DNA from: Persicobacter sp. CCB-QB2
Lineage (GTDB): Bacteria > Bacteroidota > Bacteroidia > Cytophagales > Cyclobacteriaceae
Reading direction: 5' to 3'
NCBI RefSeq assembly: GCF_001274635.1
Contig: NZ_LBGV01000001.1
Coordinates: forward strand, 806,001 to 870,000
Length of the DNA: 64,000 nucleotides
Made by a program: the position numbers and the translations under genes. Under the pieces are notes generated by a model. That model ran no database searches. It was not told where the DNA came from and was given only the letters and a program-made list of their open reading frames with translations. Shown piece after piece: positions 53,724 through 63,590 of the stretch; the stretch's first letter is position 1; each line of letters opens with the position of its first letter.

Positions 53724-53758
53724 ATCCCGCTGGTCTTCGGATCAGCGGGATTTTTTTT
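53724..53758 (+). terminator. rho-independent terminator of the C1 peptidase gene
   Basis: A perfect nine-pair stem ATCCCGCTG / CAGCGGGAT with a ten-base loop is followed by eight T. Confidence 0.92.
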
Positions 53759-53765
53759 GTCAATT

Positions 53766-53987
53766 TTAACCCCGATTATTCATGCTTAAATCCTCGTTTA
53801 GCTGCCAGGCGGAAAAAATGAAGGGATAGTTTTCTATTTCGAGTTTTTTCCACGAAGCAGATAAATGAGGAGGAAGCAAGCCAAGCCCAATTTGGGCTAT
53901 CAGAAATTTGCTAGGCTAAATGACAACAAATTGATGAGTAGTCTCTTACGGTGGATTCTGAAACTAGTGGTGAATAATCAGGGTTAA
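53766..53987 (-). repeat. M1 dispersed element, full copy with terminal inverted repeats
   Basis: 222 bases on the minus strand. Ends TTAACCCCGATTATTCA and TGAATAATCAGGGTTAA are inverted repeats with TTAA borders. Internal blocks CAGGCGGAAAAAATGAAGGG, GATAAATGAGGAGGAAGCAA and CCCAATTTGGGC match the other copies. Confidence 0.87.
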
Positions 53988-54440
53988 GCGGTCATATAGG
54001 TTAAGGGCTAATTCCTTTTCAGGAAATTTCATTAGCTTGAAATGGTAATATTGTAAGTTGTGATTGCAGGGGCTTCATGATAGGTGCCTCTTTCTAGGCG
54101 GAGGAATAACCAAAAGGAGTGTTGGATCTAGAGAGGTTGTTTGGTGAAATTCCCCAATGTTTTTTTTCTTTCCTTTTAAGTTCAAAAGGCTATTTATGCG
54201 TGCTGAAGCCGGATTACGTTTGATTTTTTTATGTTTTTTTAATACCTCATTTTCGCTTTTAATCCATCGGTATGGTGGGTAATTTTATCTAATTTTTTGC
54301 GGACAAGCTATTTTTTGTAGAATATCGCATATGCCTTGATGAAAAGAGGTTGATTTTTGCGAAAGTCGAATTTTTCAAACTCATATAGGCCTGTGTGAGT
54401 CTGGATCGGTAATTATTTTTTTATCACCTACTTATTAAAT

Positions 54441-55849
54441 ATGAAGAAGCGGTTTACCCCCCTATGGCGGCGATCTTTGTTTTGGGCGTTTGCTTTTTGT
54501 ACTTTTTCTAGATGTGCTTCCGATGTCCAGATACACCCTTATGAAGGTGTCCCCGAAGATTTGCGCTACATTCCCTTATTGCCAGACTACGAAATTATTA
54601 GTGGTCATGAATTTTTTTCCGATCCCCCAAGTTGGAGAGGAGGCAGTCAAATGCAATTTGCACTTTTGGAAAATCAAGATGAAACCCTTTTTGAGAATAT
54701 TTCCGTGGATTCCAATTCCGGAGTGATCAGCCTCAATGATTTTAATCGGTTGCTGCCGGGGAATATCAAATTGGTGTTCAGATGAAGCATCAGCAGCAAG
54801 GGGATTGGCAAGTTTTTCCTGAGGCCTATGCGGTTCGGATCGGGCAAGGCCCGGTAAGTGGCCTACAGTATTCTCCCTCTACTTATTCCATTTACGCCGA
54901 TGATGTGACTGATGCCACGGCCATGCCCGGTGTGCGTGGTGGTGGGCCTTATCAGTTTCGTTTCCCGGATCACTATAATGGCGCCTACCAAATTAATGAA
55001 ACAACAGGTGTAATTTCCCTAAAAGTTGCGGAAGAGGTATCACCGGATTTTGTGGAGGAAGAATTGCTTACTGTGATTGTTTCCAATGCCCTGGATACCA
55101 TCACCATTAGCCCGGCCATCACCATGGAACGCATCGGGGCGGATATGGGCCGGATGATCTTTCAGGCCAACCATAAGATTGCCGATCGCGCTCAGAATGG
55201 TTTGATTAATACGCATTCTTACACCTATACTGGTGATTATGCTACGGTGTTGAAATGGGAGGAAGAAGGGCAGCTAAAGGAAATGGATTACAGTACGACC
55301 CTTATAGGGGCAGAAGAAGCGGGTAATCCATTATGGCATTACTGCTGGTTTGGCCGAATGAAGCGGGACTCGAATGGTGAGGAAATCCAACTGGCCATGT
55401 CCAAGGCCAAGTCCAAAAATGAAGGGTTAAATTATTTGTTTACCGATGCGATAGACCTTTCGGCCTATCCCGGCGCGTTGACCACCTTTATCAAGGGTAC
55501 TATTTTTGCCAATGCGGCCTCCTGGACTACGGCAGAAAAGTACCATTCGCTCCGCCTGTTGGTGTGCAGGGCTTCGGAATTCAATGCAGAACAGCCGGAT
55601 CTCTCTGCCTGGTCCATTGTGGAGGAAAATATCATTCCCGATTTGCTCTTGGTGAATGGTTATAATGATGTCGCATTTCCGATTGATGCAGAACTTTATG
55701 AAGAGTATGGGACAACTTATGCGCTACCCGAAGCTTTTCAGGGGCAGGAAATTGTGTTGGCCTTGCAGTCCGTTCTGATGAACCCCTATGATGAAGCCCA
55801 TGACGCTCGTCCCGCGATTGAGAAATGGGAAATTCGCGCAAAGAAGTAA
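54441..55849 (+). CDS. surface lipoprotein with cadherin-like domains, one apparent frame break
   Basis: About 469 residues after correction. The signal peptide WAFAFCTFSRC carries a Cys near residue 28, a plausible lipobox. Two tandem beta domains each end in a TGVISL-type strand (VDSNSGVISLNDF and INETTGVISLKVAEEV), like cadherin or Ig repeats. The C-terminal half is a separate beta-rich region. The frame breaks at the GGGG at 54758-54761. A fifth G gives LLPGEYQIGVQMKHQQQGD, which parallels LPQGDYQLSVHVQND in the lipoprotein at 60703. Both lipoproteins come to 469 residues and bracket the same SusC/SusD pair. It probably binds ligand at the cell surface. Confidence 0.8.
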
Positions 55850-55869
55850 GCACTATAAAATAATTCAAG

Positions 55870-58800
55870 ATGAAAAACTACTATATCTACCGAGTAATCT
55901 GTGGACTCCTTTTGTGGTGCCTTACTTTAGGATCGGCGGAGGCCCAGAAGAAGTTTTATATGTTAGCCGGAGCAGTTACGGATGAAAGTGCTACTCCTCT
56001 AATCGGCGTTTCCATTAGGGTAGAAGGAACTTCCAATGGAACCATTACAGATATTGATGGAAAATTTAAACTTAGAGTTAAAGGAGAAGAGAAGCTTATT
56101 TTCAGTTATGTGGGCTATGAGGAGAAGGTAATTCCTATTTTGAGACGCTCCATTATGGAAGTGCAGCTGAGCCCGGATGTAGAGGAGCTGGAGGAAATTG
56201 TGGTGATTGGTTATGGGGAAGTGCAGGCCCGGGATGTGACCGGTTCGGTGCAACGCGTTGGTATGAAAGACCTGAAGGATTTCTCAGCGGGTTCTTTTGA
56301 GCAGGCTTTACAGGGCCGAATGGCCGGGGTGCAGATCACCGCGGCAGATGGTACGCCGGGAAATGTTTTTTCCATTCAGGTAAGGGGTGCCGGAACCATT
56401 ACCGGTGATGGTAATCCGCTATATGTCATTGACGGTTTTCCGATTGAGGATCCGGAATTTATGGAAGGGATTAACCCGGATGATATTGAAGATATTACCA
56501 TTTTGAAAGATGCCTCGGCGGCAGCGATATATGGTGCGCAGGGTTCTAATGGGGTGGTATTGATTACCACCAAATCCGGTACTAAGGGTTCTCCGAAAGT
56601 GATTTTCTCAGCCCGTTTTGGGGTTTCTGAAATCCCTCAGGAAAGACGTTACGAGACGCTTTCAGCTTATGAATTCGTGAGGTTGCAGAATGAAATCAAT
56701 GGAGGAACGTCCTCCTACGGATCAGAGGAATTATACCGTGACGTGCAGGCGGTGGATTGGCAGGATAAGATTTTCCGTCAAGGGCTATTGCAGGATTATA
56801 ATATGTCCATTGCGGGTGGGTCAGATTTGACAAAATTCCGTTTTTCCGCTGGCTACCGCGAGCAGGAGGGCACCTTAATTGAATCCGATTATCAACGATT
56901 TACCACTGCTCTGAAATTGGATCAGCAGGTGAAGCCCTGGATGGATATGGGCTTGAATTTCCGTTATGCCCATAGCCTTCAGAAAGGAATGAATATTACC
57001 GGGAATTCTGTCAATGTGGTGACACAGGCTTTAACCTACCGTCCGGTTTGGCCTATTGGTCAAAACCCGGGCTCAGATGATGAATATGAGCTGGAGGATG
57101 TTTCCAATGCCTTTTTTCCACCTAATAAAACTTTGGAAAATACGGATCGTGAGCGCGCTAATGATCAGTTTCTGGCCTCTGCTTTTCTTCGCTTGAAGCT
57201 GATGAAGGGGCTGGAATTCCGAACTGATTTTAACTACACCTTTTCCCTTCAGGAAAATAAATTGTTCTATAACCGAGGAACGAATCAGGCCGACCGGGGA
57301 ACTTCTGGAATCAGCGGTAGCATAGAAGATAGAAAAGGGCTGGATTGGCGTAATTCCAATCAGTTAACTTATAAATTTAAAAAGGGAGATCATAACTTGA
57401 ATTTGACTGCCGTTCAGGAATTTAGATATAATTCCTCCTTTGTGAACCGCATGGCTTCTAACCATTTTGCCACGGATGATTTCGGCTGGAATAATATGAA
57501 TTTGGGCGTGAGTCCACAGATGAATACCTCCAATTTTAATCGCAGTACCATGCTGGCCTCCTTGGGGCGTGTGATTTACGGATTTAAAGGCAAGTATAAT
57601 CTGACGGCTTCCATTCGGGCGGACGGCTCTTCCAAATTTCGGGCAAAAAATCGCTTTGGTTATTTCCCTTCCGCCGCTTTTTCCTGGCAGGCAGGGGATG
57701 AGCCCTTTATTGCGAATTTGAATGTATTTGACGATTTGAAATTCCGTGTTTCCTATGGAGAAACCGGTAATTCAAGAATTGGTGCTTTTGATGCTTTGTC
57801 GACCGTGGTGGTGACGAATGGTGCGTATTTTAATGGGCGATACCAATTGGGAGCAGGCCAAAACAGTTTGGCGAATTCGGATTTGAAATGGGAAACTTCC
57901 AGAACCCTGAATGTAGGGACGGACTTTGGCTTTTTCGAAAATCGCATTTATGCCAATGTGGATGCTTATTACAGAACGACAGATGACCTTTTGCTCAGAG
58001 CTAAGGTGAGCCCTTCTACCGGTTATACCCAATTGACGCAAAATATTGGTTCTATTGCCAACAAAGGGATCGAGTTGAATATCAGAACGATCAATATTGA
58101 AAAAGACCAATTTCGTTGGGAGACTAATTTCAATATTACCTTCAACCAGAATGAGGTGTTGAGTCTCAGCGATGGCGAGCAATACCGCTATTATGCCCCA
58201 AGTTTTGGAGGTGCTTTTTTCGCAGAGGAAAACTACTATGCCATGATCGTAGGCCAGCCTGTGGGACAGATGTATGGTTATGTGTATGATGGTTTATACC
58301 AAATGGATGACTTTTATCGGGACCCGAATTCCGGGCAGTTGGTGCCTAAGCCAGGGGTGCCTTATATCAAGGATGGGGCAGCGTGGTTGGTCCGGGGATG
58401 CCGAAGTATCGCAATATACACAGCGAAGTAGACGCTGATGGCAATTTGATAGATGATGTAATCGATGAAAACGACCGGACGGTGATTGGAAATCCTCATC
58501 CGATTCATTATGGTGGGTTGACCAATACTTTTAGATACAAAAATTTCGACCTGAGTATTTTCATGAATTGGTCTTTTGGAAATGATGTTTTGAACGCTAA
58601 CCGTTCCAAAGCAGGGATTGCCAATAAGCAACAGAACAGAAATTATATGGCGGAAGTAGGCAATAGATGGACACCGGATAATGCCATTGAGTCCGGGGTT
58701 TGGGGATCGGGAGCAACAGAATGGATGTCCACCTACAATGGTCGCCTGGCCAGCACCTATTTCGTGGAGGATGGTTCCTTCCTACGCATTCAGAATATTA

Positions 58801-59015
58801 CGCTAGGTTATAATCTTCCTAAGGATACGCTGAGAAAGCTGAAGATGAGTAGCCTCCGTATTGCCTTCTCTGTGGAGAATGCTTATGTCTTTACCAACTA
58901 TTCGGGTTATGATCCGGAAGTCTCGGTAAAGAATCACCCGATGTATTCGGGAATCGATTGGTCTGCCTATCCAAGGGCCAGATCATATAATTTGAGTTTG
59001 AATATGGGTTTTTAA
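55870..59015 (+). CDS. SusC/RagA-family TonB-dependent transporter, one apparent frame break
   Basis: About 1048 residues after correction. The signal peptide (to about 25, SAEAQ) is followed by a carboxypeptidase-regulatory-like domain (about 30-115), the SusC box EEIVVIGYGE, the plug with LKDASAAAIYGAQGSNGVVL and the barrel ending LNMGF. There is no STN domain, so unlike the first SusC it should not signal through FecR. The frame breaks at the GGGG at 58375-58378; a fifth G gives VPYIKDGGSVVGPGMPKYRN and continues through DRTVIGNPHP to the end. Twenty bases separate it from the preceding lipoprotein and ten from SusD. The ligand is unknown; no hydrolase is encoded in the operon. Confidence 0.92.
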
Positions 59016-59025
59016 ATGTTGAGTA

Positions 59026-60684
59026 ATGATGACTTTTAAAACTATAAATATTAAATCACTAGCTATCCTTTTTTTGATAGGATGCATGCCTTCCTGTAGC
59101 TTTTTGGATTTGGATCCGGTACGGGAATATGAGCGGAAAGATTTTTATGCCACTGCAGATCAGGCGATGATGGGCCTGGTCGGGGTTTATGGCAACCTTC
59201 GTCCGCTTTATCGTCGGAATTTATCCGTCAATCTTTCTTTGGGAACAGATGAAATTGTGCTGAACAAAGCCTCGGATAATACGCTGGGGGCACTGATTGC
59301 TCGCCATACCTTTAACCGCTACACGCCAGAGGTGAATGACATCTGGACGGATTCTTACCGCGGAATTTCCTTTGCCAATGACTTCATCTACAATATGGAA
59401 GGCCGGGGAGAGATTGACGGCCTGAGTGAATTGCAACGTAAAACATATTTGGGAGAAGGCCTGGCTTTGCGCGCATTGTTCTATTTTAATTTGGTGCGCC
59501 TTTATGAGCATGTACCCTTACGGCTGGAGCCCTTTACGGATTATGCCCTGACGCCCGAACAACTGCACATGCCCAATAGTCCGGCAGCAAAAGTTTATGA
59601 TCAGATTATAGATGACCTGGACGCTGCCATCGCCTTATTGCCGGAAAGTCCACGGAACCATGGTGCGGTAGGGAAGTTGGCGGCACATGGGTTACTCGCC
59701 CGGGTTTATTTGACGCTTGCAGGAGCTAGATTACAAGGGGGTAATGTGGGGGAAATGAAGTGTTATGAAATGGCGGTTTTTCACTGTAACCAGGTGATAT
59801 CTTCCGGCAAACACGAATTGTTGCCCAGTTATCGGACGGTATTCCTGAACCAGATTCAACAACGGAATATTGACAAGGAAATCCTCTGGGATGTGGTGTT
59901 CAAGGTAGAAGATATCCGGAATATGGGCGGTATGCTTGGACAGTGGCTGGGGCCGAAAATCCCCAATGTGAGTCCGTCATTACCGGCAGCAGATTCCCGG
60001 GGAAGTGTCACGCCTTGGTTGATAGATCTGTTTGATGCTGAGTTGGATAGTCGGTTCGATTGGAATATTGCGGCTTATAACATTAGCTATGATGATGAAT
60101 TCAAAACGTATAAGTACAACAATATCGGGGATCAGAATAATTTCGCCATAGGTAAGTGGAGGAGAGCCGGGCTGGATTTGGAAATGCCAGATGAAGATCA
60201 TGTGGTGTTTTATGAGGAAGGTTTTCTGGATCGAAATTCCACTTCTTTTGATTACCCCCTTGTTCGTTATTCGGATGTGCTTTTGATGAAAGCCGAAGCC
60301 CTGAACCAATGGAAAGGCATTAATCCCGAAGCCATTCAGGCTTTGGATGAGGTGAGGTTTCGGGCAGGATTGGTCAGCATCACTGAGGGCTTGGCCGAGA
60401 GGGGATTAGCGCTTTCTCCGGCTACTTTTTTGGAAGAAATCAAGGATGAGCGTGCCAGAGAGTTGTGCTTTGAGGGGCACCGTAGATTTGATCTGGTTCG
60501 TTGGGGAGAATTTACAAGGCGTATTCAGGAGACCTATCAATATTCTCAGGAAGTGCATGGAGAGAGTCGTCTGCACTTTATTGTTCCTGGCGAAAATGTG
60601 CTCCCTAAACATGAGGTTTTTCCGATTCCGGAAGATGAAATTAACCTTAACCGTAACATTGAACAACACCCTGATTGGCAGTAA
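59026..60684 (+). CDS. RagB/SusD-family surface nutrient-binding lipoprotein
   Basis: A 552-residue lipoprotein. The signal peptide LAILFLIGCMPSC ends in the lipobox. SusD features are KTYLGEGLALRALFYFNLVRLYEHVPL, the helical repeat region, VRYSDVLLMKAEALNQW, IKDERARELCFEGHRRFDLVRWGEF and the C-terminal VFPIPEDEINLN. It is the binding partner of the SusC encoded ten bases upstream and precedes a surface lipoprotein by 18 bases. Confidence 0.95.
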   Translation: MMTFKTINIKSLAILFLIGCMPSCSFLDLDPVREYERKDFYATADQAMMGLVGVYGNLRPLYRRNLSVNLSLGTDEIVLNKASDNTLGALIARHTFNRYTPEVNDIWTDSYRGISFANDFIYNMEGRGEIDGLSELQRKTYLGEGLALRALFYFNLVRLYEHVPLRLEPFTDYALTPEQLHMPNSPAAKVYDQIIDDLDAAIALLPESPRNHGAVGKLAAHGLLARVYLTLAGARLQGGNVGEMKCYEMAVFHCNQVISSGKHELLPSYRTVFLNQIQQRNIDKEILWDVVFKVEDIRNMGGMLGQWLGPKIPNVSPSLPAADSRGSVTPWLIDLFDAELDSRFDWNIAAYNISYDDEFKTYKYNNIGDQNNFAIGKWRRAGLDLEMPDEDHVVFYEEGFLDRNSTSFDYPLVRYSDVLLMKAEALNQWKGINPEAIQALDEVRFRAGLVSITEGLAERGLALSPATFLEEIKDERARELCFEGHRRFDLVRWGEFTRRIQETYQYSQEVHGESRLHFIVPGENVLPKHEVFPIPEDEINLNRNIEQHPDWQ

Positions 60685-60702
60685 TTTTTTAAAGACAAGA
60701 AG

Positions 60703-62112
60703 ATGAAATACTATAAATTGTTATGGCTCTTTTTGCCACTTTTGGCTTGTGAGGAATTCACCAATGAAATAGCTTTGGAAGAGCGGGTGAACTATGTGGG
60801 TTACCAGCATTATAAAATGAATATTTCTCCCAAAGAGGTGTGGACCTCGGGAGATCCGAAGGTGAGAGCGAGTGGGAATTTGTCCTATTTTTTGGATTCC
60901 GCAAGCATAAGTCCAACGGATACTATTGCCCTTTCGGACTATTTTGAGATTGATCAAAATACCGGGGTGGTACGCTTAAGTGGTCAGGATTCTCTGCCAC
61001 AGGGGGATTACCAGTTATCGGTGCATGTACAGAATGATTTGAACAGTTTTACCAATCCGGAGGCCATTCGATTACGGGTGTTGCCACCTACTTTTATTGA
61101 AATGTTGCCCGCACAGGAGGCTTATACCTTCTGGGTGGATACGCAATTGAAGCCGGAAGAGGATACGCTGTCAATTTTGACGATTGATCGAGGGGATCCA
61201 TTGAATGTGACCACCATTTTGCATCCGACAGATTCCTTTGCGCTGTCGGAAAATGGGCAAATCATCTTTACTCAAAAAGCATATACCGAAACCAAATATC
61301 AACTGCATTTGCAGGTGGTGAATGATGCGCTTGATACAGCGGAGACCCGATTTGAATTGGAGAGAGCAATCAAAATCATTCCGATTGCGGATGACATTCC
61401 TTTCAGTATCAGTCATTGGGCCGGGGCAAATGTGTTTTTCTTTAATGGGTATAATTTCCCGGGGGATGAGCTTTTTGATCCATTCCTGGTGAATGATTTT
61501 AATGAGATTCATTTGGCGCACATGCGTACTATGCAGATTTATCCGGCAACACCACTGGAAATAAAAGCAGGCAATAGTCTATGGGGATTTGCTTTGGAAA
61601 GTAAGCTCAACCATGTTTTTGACAGCAAAAGGGTGCTCAAATATATTAACAATAAGGTAGGTACCACTTTTGGTGATTTCTATGAACATTTGATGTTTAC
61701 GGATCTTATTCCCTCGGAAAGATTGACGAGCATTGGTCTGCAGGCCCAGTTTTATTCCAATGGCGCGATAGTACCCGATCAGCAATATATGGAAGGCTAC
61801 TGGGTGACCGAAGCACAATTTCAGCAATTGTTGTCCGTAGACTTAGCCGAAAGAAGAGCCATTGTGGACGGCTGGGACGCATTCTTTTCTTCCATTGAAA
61901 GCAGTGAAGAGGATAACGTAAATCCGGAATTTAAACTGCATAATATTGACGTAGCTTCTTCGGAGGAATGGCTTTCTCTGATTCAGGGCGATGCCGCAGG
62001 TGGCCGATTGGTTTTCCGTTTTGTAGAGGCCAAGCCAGATGCTAACTCCGGATTGATGGGCGTGCACTATATTAATATTAAACGAATGGTGGAGCCAGTG
62101 CTGGAGCTGTAA
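60703..62112 (+). CDS. surface lipoprotein with cadherin-like domains
   Basis: A 469-residue lipoprotein, MKYYKLLWLFLPLLAC with lipidated Cys near 16. Its N-terminal half holds repeated beta domains (FEIDQNTGVVRLSGQDSLPQGDYQLSVHVQND and an ALSENGQIIFTQKAYTETKYQLHLQVVND unit). The C-terminal half (about 230-469) is a distinct domain beginning DDIPFSISHWAGANVFFFNGY. It resembles the lipoprotein at the head of the operon in the first half but not obviously in the second. Such SusD-linked lipoproteins usually bind the operon's glycan at the cell surface. A terminator follows the gene. Confidence 0.8.
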   Translation: MKYYKLLWLFLPLLACEEFTNEIALEERVNYVGYQHYKMNISPKEVWTSGDPKVRASGNLSYFLDSASISPTDTIALSDYFEIDQNTGVVRLSGQDSLPQGDYQLSVHVQNDLNSFTNPEAIRLRVLPPTFIEMLPAQEAYTFWVDTQLKPEEDTLSILTIDRGDPLNVTTILHPTDSFALSENGQIIFTQKAYTETKYQLHLQVVNDALDTAETRFELERAIKIIPIADDIPFSISHWAGANVFFFNGYNFPGDELFDPFLVNDFNEIHLAHMRTMQIYPATPLEIKAGNSLWGFALESKLNHVFDSKRVLKYINNKVGTTFGDFYEHLMFTDLIPSERLTSIGLQAQFYSNGAIVPDQQYMEGYWVTEAQFQQLLSVDLAERRAIVDGWDAFFSSIESSEEDNVNPEFKLHNIDVASSEEWLSLIQGDAAGGRLVFRFVEAKPDANSGLMGVHYINIKRMVEPVLEL

Positions 62113-62557
62113 GAGGTATTTGGAAAATAAAATTTGTATCGAATTCGAAGCATTGCAGAAGCGATATCCGGTTCTTTAGAAAGAAAAGCATCACAATTGT
62201 TGAACGCTTTTAGCAGATTTATCGAAATGAGCTTGCTTCAGTAATTGTTGGGAAAATACAAATAGTGGGTCGGGCGAGGTGGCAATAGAAATAGGCCACT
62301 TCACCACAGACTGCTTCTTCAAAGGGAGCAGTCTTTTTTTCTTCGGAATTATTCACCACAGCATATATTAAAGCAATATATTAGTCCTAATAGCAATTGA
62401 TTGCAGTTGATTTTCTTTGATTTTTTGTGGCCCCTATTGGGCTAAGCTTGCTTTCTTCTCCTTCATCGGCTTCGTTGGAAAAAAACTTGGAATAGGAAAA
62501 ATCTATTTATTTTTCACCAATGCAGCTAAACGAGAATTTAAGTAGGCATAATTCAGG
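62113..62557. other. intergenic stretch with terminator, M1 repeat and a possible M2 relic
   Basis: The left part (about 62128-62200) shows ATTCGAAG, TGCAGAAGCGATA and CACAATTGTTGAA in M2 order and may be a decayed M2 copy. The operon terminator and a full M1 element follow, reaching into the folA stop codon. Confidence 0.5.
62308..62340 (+). terminator. terminator of the second SusC/SusD operon
   Basis: AGACTGCT and AGCAGTCT form a perfect eight-pair stem with an 11-base loop and are followed by nine T. Confidence 0.88.
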
Positions 62558-62562
62558 TTATA
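62341..62562 (+). repeat. M1 dispersed element overlapping the end of folA
   Basis: About 222 bases from GGAATTATTCACC to CATAATTCAGGTTATA. Core blocks are GGCCCCTATTGGGCTAAGC, CTTTCTTCTCCTTCATCGG and CAATGCAGCTAAACGAG. Its right end supplies the TAA stop codon of the minus-strand dihydrofolate reductase gene. Confidence 0.78.
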
Positions 62563-63061
62563 TACGATCGTATATAGCAAATTCCATGGCGTGGGAGTGC
62601 TGTTCATCTGCGGGGAAAAATTCGCTTTTGGATTTATGCCATTGATGGAGGTTCAATGGCGGGAAGAAGGCATCCGCTTTCGAAAAATTTCCATGCACAT
62701 GGGTAAGGTAGAGCCTTTGCGTAATGGGCAGTGCAGCAGCATAGATTTGAGCCCCACCACCAATTAATACTTCCGGATAATGAGGTTGGAGGCTTTGGAT
62801 CGCAGTTTCTATTTTAGTGTGGGATTGAAATCCATTCAGCTTAAATTGGGGATCCCGGCTAATGATCAGGTTCTGAATCCCTGAAAGCTCCATATCCGGA
62901 GACAATGCCGTCTTCCGCCCCATAATCATTGGGCGGGAAGCGATCATGGATTTGAAAAAGGCGGTGTCTCTGGGCAGACTCCACGGTAATTTGTTATGCA
63001 CGCCAAGCTCGTGGTTTTGTCCTATAGCCGCGATAATGGAAATAGTGGGGAGTTTAGTCAT
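62558..63061 (-). CDS. folA: dihydrofolate reductase
   Basis: A 167-residue enzyme reducing dihydrofolate to tetrahydrofolate with NADPH. Motifs are ISIIAAIGQNHELGVHNKLPWSLPRDTAFFKSM (substrate pocket, with the acidic residue after LPWSLPR), MIMGRKTALSP, NLIISRDPQFKL and VLIGGGAQIYAAALPITQRLYLTHV. The ATG at 63061 gives the standard N-terminus; the frame continues 45 codons upstream into repeat sequence and is not used. The last codons lie against an M1 repeat. Decayed DUF1703 leader sequence lies just upstream of the start. Confidence 0.96.
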   Translation of the reverse strand: MTKLPTISIIAAIGQNHELGVHNKLPWSLPRDTAFFKSMIASRPMIMGRKTALSPDMELSGIQNLIISRDPQFKLNGFQSHTKIETAIQSLQPHYPEVLIGGGAQIYAAALPITQRLYLTHVHGNFSKADAFFPPLNLHQWHKSKSEFFPADEQHSHAMEFAIYDRI

Positions 63062-63111
63062 GCAAATAAGATGAGTATTTTTTTCGAAAAGGTCAAGATG
63101 GTCTCTACGGC

Positions 63112-63210
63112 CCATTCCAGGGAATTTTGCAGTTGGTCTTTTGATGTTCACAAGGCTCGCTGTAACACTAAGGTCTGAGAGGTATTTGATCAACAAAATT
63201 CATTCACCCC
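63112..63210 (+). repeat. repeated DUF1703 leader, decayed partial copy
   Basis: Shares CAGGGAATTTTGCAGTTGGT, CTTTTGATG, GTAACACTAAGGTCTGAGA and TTCATTCACCCC with the leaders near 37.1 and 63.7 kb, then diverges. No DUF1703 gene follows it. Confidence 0.65.
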
Positions 63211-63448
63211 AAAGGAGTGTTACAAAATAGCGATGGGTGAAAAACCATCGATACAGGTTCCCCTCTGTAACCCAAGCCTGAAGGGCTTGTATTATAAAGG
63301 AATAGAAGGGATGAATTTTAAGATGAGCATTTGGAGGAATTTCGATGTTATTTTGCTGAGCTGATGTGTTTCACTATAATTCGATTAACTCAACTAGCCT
63401 CGTTACGTGCTTTAATCCCTCCGCGATAGGAGAGCAGCAGTATTGAAC

Positions 63449-63589
63449 GAGATATGCCCGAAGAAAGTGGTGTTTAGGGGTTGAAAAATAGCGGCAAAAT
63501 TGGTTGATTTAAATGCCAATAAAAACCTAACCAAAAATTTGTCACCATGAGCGAAATTAATCAAATCCCACCTATTACGGAAGCAACAC
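63449..63589 (+). mobile_element. IS256-family element, truncated left end
   Basis: About 140 bases match the left end of the complete element at 24576, from GAGATATGCCCG through the leader to the first ~16 transposase codons (MSEINQIPPITEAT). The match stops where the DUF1703 leader begins at 63591. No right end or target duplication is seen, so this is a relic cut by a later rearrangement. Confidence 0.88.
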
Positions 63590-63590
63590 C

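Larger units (their letters stand above)
53701..54440. other. 740-base intergenic stretch with terminator and M1 repeat
   Basis: Directly after the peptidase come its terminator and a full M1 element. The remaining ~450 bases are AT-rich without coding potential and presumably hold the promoter of the second SusC/SusD operon. Confidence 0.55.

Noticed and set aside
54782-54785. ATGA stop/start overlap suggesting two translationally coupled genes
   Set aside because: Adding one G at 54758-54761 gives LPGEYQIGVQMKH, parallel to the paralogue at 60703. The downstream frame has no signal peptide, so one broken gene is the better reading.
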